Source of the DNA: Hyphomicrobiales bacterium
GTDB taxonomy: Bacteria > Pseudomonadota > Alphaproteobacteria > Rhizobiales > Afifellaceae
Assembly (NCBI GenBank): GCA_013812985.1
Contig: JACCSN010000755.1
Coordinates: 1-9,777, forward strand
Reading direction: 5' to 3'
DNA length: 9,777 nt
In this document: positions 5,421 to 9,777 of the stretch, one piece after another
Layout: each line of letters begins with the position of its first letter
How positions within the stretch are numbered: position 1 is the first letter of the stretch
Notes under the pieces: model-generated
Database searches by the model: none
What the model saw: the letters and a program-made list of their open reading frames with translations, nothing else
What the model was told of the DNA's origin: nothing
Translations under genes and position numbers: made by a program

Positions 5421-5630
5421 TCACCCGCCGCCGCCGCTACCGTCGCCACCGCCGCCCAGTCCGTTGATAACATCGTTGACACGATCGTTATAAAGCGTGT
5501 CGAGCGCGCCGCCCGTTGCGAATATCGCAACGACCGCCAGCGACATGATGCCCAGCACCAAAGCATACTCGATCGCCGTCGCGCCTGCTTCGTCGGCCAA
5601 GAAGCGCTTGATCAACGCCTTCGTCCTCAC
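5421..5630 (-). CDS. Flp/Fap type IVb pilin precursor
   Basis: A 69-residue class IVb prepilin. The leader is 16 residues, with a basic stretch and the FLADEAG/ATAIEYALV processing site, where prepilin peptidase would cut after Gly16. Glu21 and Tyr22 give the Glu5-Tyr6 pair of mature Flp pilins, followed by a single hydrophobic helix (about 23-37). The tail is unusual: GLGGGGDGSGGGG, encoded by a GC-rich triplet run. I chose GTG at 5628-5630 (with AAGG upstream) because the leader then starts VRTKALIKRF as in relatives; a TTG at 5658 would overlap mutT and add ten residues. It lies 13 bases past the mutT stop, so it probably shares the mRNA. No tad or cpa assembly gene is visible. Confidence 0.88.
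   Translation of the reverse strand: MRTKALIKRFLADEAGATAIEYALVLGIMSLAVVAIFATGGALDTLYNDRVNDVINGLGGGGDGSGGGG
5424..5457. repeat. Imperfect CCG triplet run in the pilin 3' end
   Basis: An imperfect run of CCG/GCC-type triplets encodes the glycine tail of the pilin. The uninterrupted core is about five triplets, so length variation by slippage is possible but not shown. Its GC-rich repetition between the two convergent stop codons may also affect elongation on either strand. Confidence 0.5.
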
Positions 5631-5643
5631 CGGATCGCCTTGC

Positions 5644-6045
5644 TCAAAGAAGATCAGCAAGATGGCTGATCAGGGGTTCATCGGCCGCAGGCATGGAGAA
5701 ATCGCGCAGCCGGCTCGCCCGAACCCAGCGCAGGCGCTGGGCTTCGCGGGGAACTGGGACGCCTTCCCATCTCCTGCACACAAAAAGTGGCATCAGGATG
5801 TGAAAATCCGGATAATCGTGACTGGCAAACGTCAGGGGCGCCAAACAAGGTTTGGTAACGCTGATGGCGAGCTCCTCGAGAAGCTCCCTGATCACTGCAT
5901 CCTCGGGCGTTTCGCCTTCCTCCACCTTGCCGCCTGGAAATTCCCACAGGCCGGCCATGGGCTTGCCTTCAGGGCGTTGCGTGATGAGGACACGCTTGTC
6001 CGCGTCGATCAGAGCGCAGGCGGCGACCAGGAGCAAGCGGGGCAT
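5644..6045 (-). CDS. mutT: MutT-type Nudix hydrolase (8-oxo-dGTP diphosphatase)
   Basis: A 133-residue cytoplasmic Nudix enzyme that should hydrolyse oxidised nucleotides such as 8-oxo-dGTP to the monophosphate and so prevent transversions. The Nudix box spans residues 39-61 with exact spacing (Gly39, Glu45, REL at 53-55, EE at 57-58), but the usual Gly near its end is Ala60. GLWEFPGGK (32-40) just before and within the box is typical of MutT proper, as is a C-terminal LRWV segment. The ATG at 6043-6045 lies 9 bases after the argJ stop with no strong ribosome site, which suggests coupled translation. The pilin gene follows after 13 bases. Confidence 0.93.
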   Translation of the reverse strand: MPRLLLVAACALIDADKRVLITQRPEGKPMAGLWEFPGGKVEEGETPEDAVIRELLEELAISVTKPCLAPLTFASHDYPDFHILMPLFVCRRWEGVPVPREAQRLRWVRASRLRDFSMPAADEPLISHLADLL

Positions 6046-6054
6046 CGCGGATCG

Positions 6055-7296
6055 TCAGCTTCGATAATCCGCATTGATGGCGACGTATTCAGCCGTCAGA
6101 TCGCAGGTCCAAACCGTCGCTCGTCCCGTTCCCAATTCGAGATCGGCGCGGATCGCCAGGTCGCCGTGCTTCATGTAGGCGGAGACGCCCTCCTCGGAAT
6201 AGTCGGCGTCTCGCTCACCCCGGAACGCGACGCGGTGATCGCCGAAATAGACTGAGAGCCGGTCCCGATCGGCCGGTTCTCCGGCCTTCCCTACCGCCAT
6301 GACGACGCGCCCCCAGTTGGCGTCCTCGCCGGCTAGGGCCGTCTTGACCAAGGGCGAATTGGCTATCGATTGCGCGATGCGCTTGGCCGACGCGTCGGAA
6401 ATGGCCCCTTTCACCGTCACCTCGACGAATTTCGTGACCCCCTCGCCGTCTCGGACGATTTGGTGCGCGAGATCGCGGCAGAGTTCGGCCAAGCCGCGGC
6501 GGAAGGCGCCGAGCGGCTCCGATCCGACAGCCTCAAGCTGCCGCACGCCGCGCGCGGCGGCCCGGCCGGTGGCGAAAAGGAGCACGGTGTCGGACGTGGA
6601 GGTGTCACCGTCGATCGTGATGGCGTTGAAGCTGTCGGACACGGCCTCCGACAGGCATCTCTGCAGGGTGGCCGCATCGACGGGGGCGTCCGTGAAGATG
6701 AAGGACAGCATGGTCGCCATATCCGGGGCGATCATGCCGGCGCCCTTGGCGATCCCGGTCAGCACGATTTCGCCGCCGTCTAACGCGACCATGCGCGTAG
6801 ACACCTTCGGGAACGTATCCGTCGTCATGATGGCGCGGGCGGCGTCGAGGAAAAAGCCTGGGCGCGCTTCCTCCGCAAGCCGGCCAAGATGAGTGGCGAA
6901 GGGCGCGGGGTCCAGCGGTTCCCCGATGACCCCCGTCGACGCCAGAAACACGTCCTCGACGCGGCAGCCGACCGCCGAAGCGGCCGCCTCGGCGGTGCGT
7001 TGGACGGCATCCCGGCCCTTCAAGCCTGTGAAGGCGTTCGCATTGCCCGAATTGACCACCAGAGCCCGCGCGCGGCCGCCGGCGATCCGGGCGCGGTCCC
7101 AATCCACAGGGGCGGAAGCGCAACGCGAGGTGGTGAACACGCCGGCGACCGATGCGGCGGGATCAAAGCGGACCAGGAGGAGGTCAGTCCGCCCGCTATA
7201 GCGAATGCCCGCCTCGGCTGTCGCGAGGCGGACCCCATCCACCGCAGGCAAATCAGGATAGAATGCCGGCGCGAAGGGCGAGACCTTGCCCGCCAT
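6055..7296 (-). CDS. argJ: Bifunctional ornithine acetyltransferase / N-acetylglutamate synthase
   Basis: A 413-residue ArgJ, full length for the family. It moves the acetyl group from N-acetylornithine to glutamate (recycling arm of arginine biosynthesis) and, if bifunctional, can also use acetyl-CoA. The precursor should cut itself at [14 protein letters not shown] between Ala194 and Thr195, with Thr195 becoming the nucleophile of the beta chain. STGVIG (120-125), the oxyanion segment, is intact, as are [10 protein letters not shown] (82-91) and GEDANWGR in the C-terminal half. The ATG at 7294-7296 follows the foldase stop by 26 bases. Whether it is bifunctional or only a transferase cannot be decided from motifs alone. 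Confidence 0.97.
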   Translation of the reverse strand: MAGKVSPFAPAFYPDLPAVDGVRLATAEAGIRYSGRTDLLLVRFDPAASVAGVFTTSRCASAPVDWDRARIAGGRARALVVNSGNANAFTGLKGRDAVQRTAEAAASAVGCRVEDVFLASTGVIGEPLDPAPFATHLGRLAEEARPGFFLDAARAIMTTDTFPKVSTRMVALDGGEIVLTGIAKGAGMIAPDMATMLSFIFTDAPVDAATLQRCLSEAVSDSFNAITIDGDTSTSDTVLLFATGRAAARGVRQLEAVGSEPLGAFRRGLAELCRDLAHQIVRDGEGVTKFVEVTVKGAISDASAKRIAQSIANSPLVKTALAGEDANWGRVVMAVGKAGEPADRDRLSVYFGDHRVAFRGERDADYSEEGVSAYMKHGDLAIRADLELGTGRATVWTCDLTAEYVAINADYRS

Positions 7297-7322
7297 AATC
7301 GGCGATGTGGTCCAGGCGTCGC

Positions 7323-8351
7323 CTACTGTGGCTGAGCGCCCGTAGCCGAATCGGGCGAAGGAGCAGCCCCACCGCCAGTTGTGCCCGTCTGAGGCTGATC
7401 GCCAACCGGCGCCGGGCCGGTGACGCTGGCGGGATCGCCCGCTCCGTCCGCCGGAGGCTGGCCGGGGCCTTCGGGGCGGCCGAGGATCTCGACCGCGTAT
7501 CTCGTCCGCAGGTCGGCCATCACCGTCTCGAATTTCTGCCGGACAAGGTAGTTGCGCAGTTCCCCTTCCACCTCGGCGAGCGCGGGCGGCTCGCTCATCC
7601 GCTTCTCTTCGAGCTTGATCACGTGCCAGCCGAACTCGCTTTGAACCGGTTCCTGCGTGAAGGCGCCTGGCTGCAGCGCCAGCGCGGCGGCCTCGAAAGG
7701 CGGCACCATCTGGCCCTTGCCGAAAAAGCCGAGATCGCCGCCATTCTGACCGCTCGGGTCTTTCGACTGCTTCGCCAGCTCCTCGAACGCCGCTCCGCCC
7801 TTCAGCTCCTCGATGAGCTTCTGCGCCTCTTCCTTGGTCTCGACCAGGATGTGACGCGCGCGGATCTGCTCCTCGGGCTTGTGCTGCGACAGGATGAGCG
7901 TCTCATAGCCTTTTTGAATTTCGTCAGGAGTCAGGCTGTTGACGATCTCCGCCTCGACATAGGCGTTGCGTAGCGCCTGCATCCGGATGAACTCGACGCG
8001 CTTCTCGAATTCCGGCCCCTGATCAAGCTTGGCGTCGCGCGCCGCGACGGCGAGCAGCCGCATGTTCACCAACGCGTCGATCAGCGCGCTGCGTTGCTGC
8101 TCCTGGGGAATTTGCTCGAGCTCGGAACCGAACTCCTGGCGGGCGAGCGTGAGATCTTCTTCCGTGATTGTCTGGTCGCCGATTCGCGCGACAACATCCG
8201 TCGGATTCCGCGTCGGCTCCGAAGTGGGCGCGGTCGCCGCTGGCGGCGGTGCGGGCTGAGCCGTGTCCTGCGCACGGGCGCCGAAAACGCCGGCGGCAAG
8301 CAGCAGTGCAGCGGCTGAAATAGCCGTTCTGGCCGTAAGAGATAGGGGCAT
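7323..8351 (-). CDS. Exported parvulin-type peptidyl-prolyl cis-trans isomerase (PpiC/SurA-like)
   Basis: A 342-residue periplasmic foldase. A signal peptide (residues 1-27, cleavage after ARA before Gln28) is followed by a Pro/Ala-rich linker (33-50), a SurA-N-like helical domain (about 52-158) and one parvulin domain (about 163-251). The parvulin domain has RARHILVE with His167, [17 protein letters not shown] (204-220) and [10 protein letters not shown] with His243. The C-terminal 45 residues are Pro/Gly/Ala-rich and low complexity. I chose the ATG at 8349-8351 because AAGGAG sits five bases upstream and the signal peptide begins there; the open frame to 8519 lacks both. It is first in the unit with argJ, mutT and the pilin gene and diverges from secA, which fits a link to export. 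Confidence 0.95.
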   Translation of the reverse strand: MPLSLTARTAISAAALLLAAGVFGARAQDTAQPAPPPAATAPTSEPTRNPTDVVARIGDQTITEEDLTLARQEFGSELEQIPQEQQRSALIDALVNMRLLAVAARDAKLDQGPEFEKRVEFIRMQALRNAYVEAEIVNSLTPDEIQKGYETLILSQHKPEEQIRARHILVETKEEAQKLIEELKGGAAFEELAKQSKDPSGQNGGDLGFFGKGQMVPPFEAAALALQPGAFTQEPVQSEFGWHVIKLEEKRMSEPPALAEVEGELRNYLVRQKFETVMADLRTRYAVEILGRPEGPGQPPADGAGDPASVTGPAPVGDQPQTGTTGGGAAPSPDSATGAQPQ

Positions 8352-8356
8352 TTGAA

Positions 8357-8362
8357 CTCCTT
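8357..8362 (-). promoter_or_regulatory. Strong ribosome binding site of the parvulin gene
   Basis: AAGGAG on the minus strand, five bases before the ATG at 8351, is one of the best Shine-Dalgarno sequences in the window and settles the start codon. Confidence 0.8.
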
Positions 8363-8380
8363 TTGGGGCGGACGGCGGCC

Positions 8381-8437
8381 CGGCGACAGACCTGGGGCAG
8401 CGTTGACAGAGCTTGGCCCCGTTCTTATCTGTCGCCG
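8381..8437. repeat. Nested inverted repeat in the parvulin-secA divergent region
   Basis: A perfect 10-base inverted repeat (CGGCGACAGA at 8381-8390 with TCTGTCGCCG at 8428-8437) encloses GGGGC/GCCCC (8394-8398 with 8416-8420), which in turn encloses AGC/GCT (8399-8401 with 8411-8413) with a two-base bulge. The loop holds TTGACA. It could be an operator, a leader hairpin of the parvulin mRNA on the minus strand, or part of a regulatory structure near the secA promoter. Confidence 0.55.
8403..8431 (+). promoter_or_regulatory. Putative secA promoter
   Basis: A perfect TTGACA (8403-8408) is followed after 17 bases by TATCTG (8426-8431), which matches only the TAT half of a -10 box. Transcription would start near 8438, giving a secA leader of about 138 bases. 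Both boxes lie within the nested inverted repeat at 8381-8437, so a protein bound there would be expected to block it. Confidence 0.4.
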
Positions 8438-8575
8438 ATCCCGCAGTCCACTGCCGGTCCATGTTTGATGGCGCGCGGCGGCGACGCGCACAGCTTAAAT
8501 TTCGGTAAGCCTCGGCCATCCCGGTCCACGGGCGCCCGGCGGCCAGAACGCTTCGCCGACAGGTAAGGATTCGAT

Positions 8576-9777
8576 ATGCTCGGCTTCCTCAATATCGGTC
8601 GGATGGTGTTTGGCTCGGCAAGCGACCGGCGCGTCAAGCGGTATCGGCCGGTTGTGGACGCGATCAATGCTCTCGAGGGCGACCTGTTGGGGCTAAGCGA
8701 CGCCGAGCTCCGGGCCAGAACCAATGAATTTCGCGGCCAGATCGCCCGCGGCGCTTCCCTCGACGATCTTCTGCCGGCAGCCTTCGCCACGGTCCGTGAA
8801 GCGGCCAAACGGGCTCTTGGCCAGCGCCATTTCGATGTGCAGCTTATCGGTGGCATGGTGCTTAACGAGGGCTCCATCGCCGAGATGAAGACCGGCGAGG
8901 GAAAGACGCTCGTGGCCACCCTCCCCGTCTATCTGAACGCGCTCGCCGGCCGCGGGGTGCATGTCGTCACGGTGAACGACTATCTCGCCCGCCGCGACTC
9001 GGAGTGGATGGGCCGGATTTACCAGTTCCTGGGATTGGCGGTCGGCGTCGTGGTCCATGGGCTGACGCCGGACCAGCGTCGCCTAGCCTATGCGGCCGAC
9101 GTCACCTATGGCACCAACAATGAGTTCGGCTTCGACTACCTCCGCGACAACATGGAATACAATCTGCACTCGATGGTTCAGCGTGGACATTATTTCGCGA
9201 TCGTCGACGAGGTGGATTCCATTCTCGTCGACGAGGCGCGCACACCGCTCATCATATCCGGGCCGACCGAGGACCGTTCGGAACTCTACACCACCATCGA
9301 CACCCTGATTCCGCAGCTTATGACCGGCGACTTCGAGATCGACGAGAAGGTAAAGTCCGCGACCTTCACCGAGGACGGCACCGAGAAGATCGAGGGCATT
9401 CTGAGCGGCTCGGGCCAGCTCCGCGGCGAATCGCTGTACGACGTCGAGAACGTCGCGATCGTCCACCACTTGAACAACGCGCTCCGCGCCCACAAGCTGT
9501 TCCAGCGCGACAAGGACTACATCGTCAAGAACCAGCAGGTCATCATCATCGACGAGTTCACCGGCCGCATGATGGAGGGCCGGCGCTATTCCGACGGGCT
9601 CCACCAGGCGCTGGAGGCCAAGGAGCACGTCAAGATCCAGCCTGAGAACCAGACGCTCGCTTCCATTACGTTCCAGAACTATTTCCGGCTCTACGAGAAG
9701 CTCGCCGGCATGACCGGCACGGCCCTCACCGAGGCCGACGAGTTCATCGACATCTACAACCTCGACGTGGTCGAGGT
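8576..9777 (+). CDS. secA: Protein translocase ATPase SecA (partial, first about 400 codons)
   Basis: The motor ATPase that pushes unfolded preproteins through SecYEG. The open frame runs off the right edge, so the scaffold, wing and C-terminal zinc region are not visible. Walker A is MKTGEGKT (104-111) and Walker B is VDEVDS (210-215), followed by [15 protein letters not shown]. Other hallmarks are [11 protein letters not shown] (131-141), [15 protein letters not shown] (178-192), the start of the preprotein cross-linking domain after about residue 227, then [14 protein letters not shown] and KLAGMTGTA. The ATG at 8576 begins [14 protein letters not shown], typical of alphaproteobacterial SecA, and has AAGGA six bases upstream. 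It is divergent from the parvulin gene, so export and folding of exported proteins are neighbours. Confidence 0.98.
   Translation, partial: MLGFLNIGRMVFGSASDRRVKRYRPVVDAINALEGDLLGLSDAELRARTNEFRGQIARGASLDDLLPAAFATVREAAKRALGQRHFDVQLIGGMVLNEGSIAEMKTGEGKTLVATLPVYLNALAGRGVHVVTVNDYLARRDSEWMGRIYQFLGLAVGVVVHGLTPDQRRLAYAADVTYGTNNEFGFDYLRDNMEYNLHSMVQRGHYFAIVDEVDSILVDEARTPLIISGPTEDRSELYTTIDTLIPQLMTGDFEIDEKVKSATFTEDGTEKIEGILSGSGQLRGESLYDVENVAIVHHLNNALRAHKLFQRDKDYIVKNQQVIIIDEFTGRMMEGRRYSDGLHQALEAKEHVKIQPENQTLASITFQNYFRLYEKLAGMTGTALTEADEFIDIYNLDVVE

Noticed and set aside
8352..8519. Upstream extension of the parvulin frame by 56 residues
   Set aside because: It would bury the signal peptide inside the protein and run through the inverted repeat; AAGGAG before 8351 marks the start.
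9083..9628. 181-codon minus-strand frame within secA
   Set aside because: Antisense to the conserved SecA motor domain; mirrors its codon pattern.

Overview
The window reads as a stretch of chromosome from a GC-rich alphaproteobacterium, most likely of the order Hyphomicrobiales (Rhizobiales). This rests on three things: the high GC content and codon use; the gene set, which includes an NDUFAF5-like methyltransferase, a DUF1178 protein and a parvulin-argJ-mutT unit divergent from secA; and my recollection that similar orders occur in rhizobial and Brucella-type genomes. That last point was not checked by search. No transposase, integrase, tRNA, rRNA or CRISPR array was seen.

Layout, left to right. 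(1) 1-602, minus: 5' part of an exported YkuD-type L,D-transpeptidase, cut by the window edge. (2) 789-1391, minus: msrA with a signal peptide, its own promoter (TATAAT at 1417-1422) and a strong hairpin terminator at 736-769. (3) About 1423-2040: 618 bases without a convincing gene. Part of it (about 1701-1860) looks like a plus-strand structured small RNA: promoter-like boxes, five consecutive hairpins and a final T run. (4) 2041-4421, minus: a tight unit comF - grxC - deaminated-glutathione-amidase-type nitrilase - DUF1178 protein. The nitrilase start follows grxC by 7 bases, and the DUF1178 start overlaps the nitrilase stop in an ATGA. (5) 4522-5409, plus: NDUFAF5/BioC-like methyltransferase, divergent from comF. 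(6) 5421-8351, minus: a four-gene unit of parvulin foldase - argJ - mutT - Flp-type pilin, with gaps of 26, 9 and 13 bases. (7) 8352-8575: divergent promoter region with a nested inverted repeat. (8) 8576 to the right edge, plus: secA, about the first 400 codons.

How the genes fit together. Three products act in the cell envelope or on export into it: SecA drives export, the parvulin assists folding of exported proteins, and the transpeptidase cross-links or decorates peptidoglycan. The exported MsrA repairs oxidised methionine outside the cytoplasm. grxC and the Nit1-type amidase both concern glutathione, as reductant and as repair of its deaminated form. ArgJ makes arginine precursors and MutT cleans the nucleotide pool. 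The lone Flp pilin at the end of the argJ-mutT unit is out of place, because no tad assembly gene is visible.

The genes are mostly conserved housekeeping types, and I found no clear new multi-gene system. The best candidates for something undescribed are the structured RNA at about 1701-1860 and the folded element with a tiny Arg-rich reading frame between the parvulin gene and secA.
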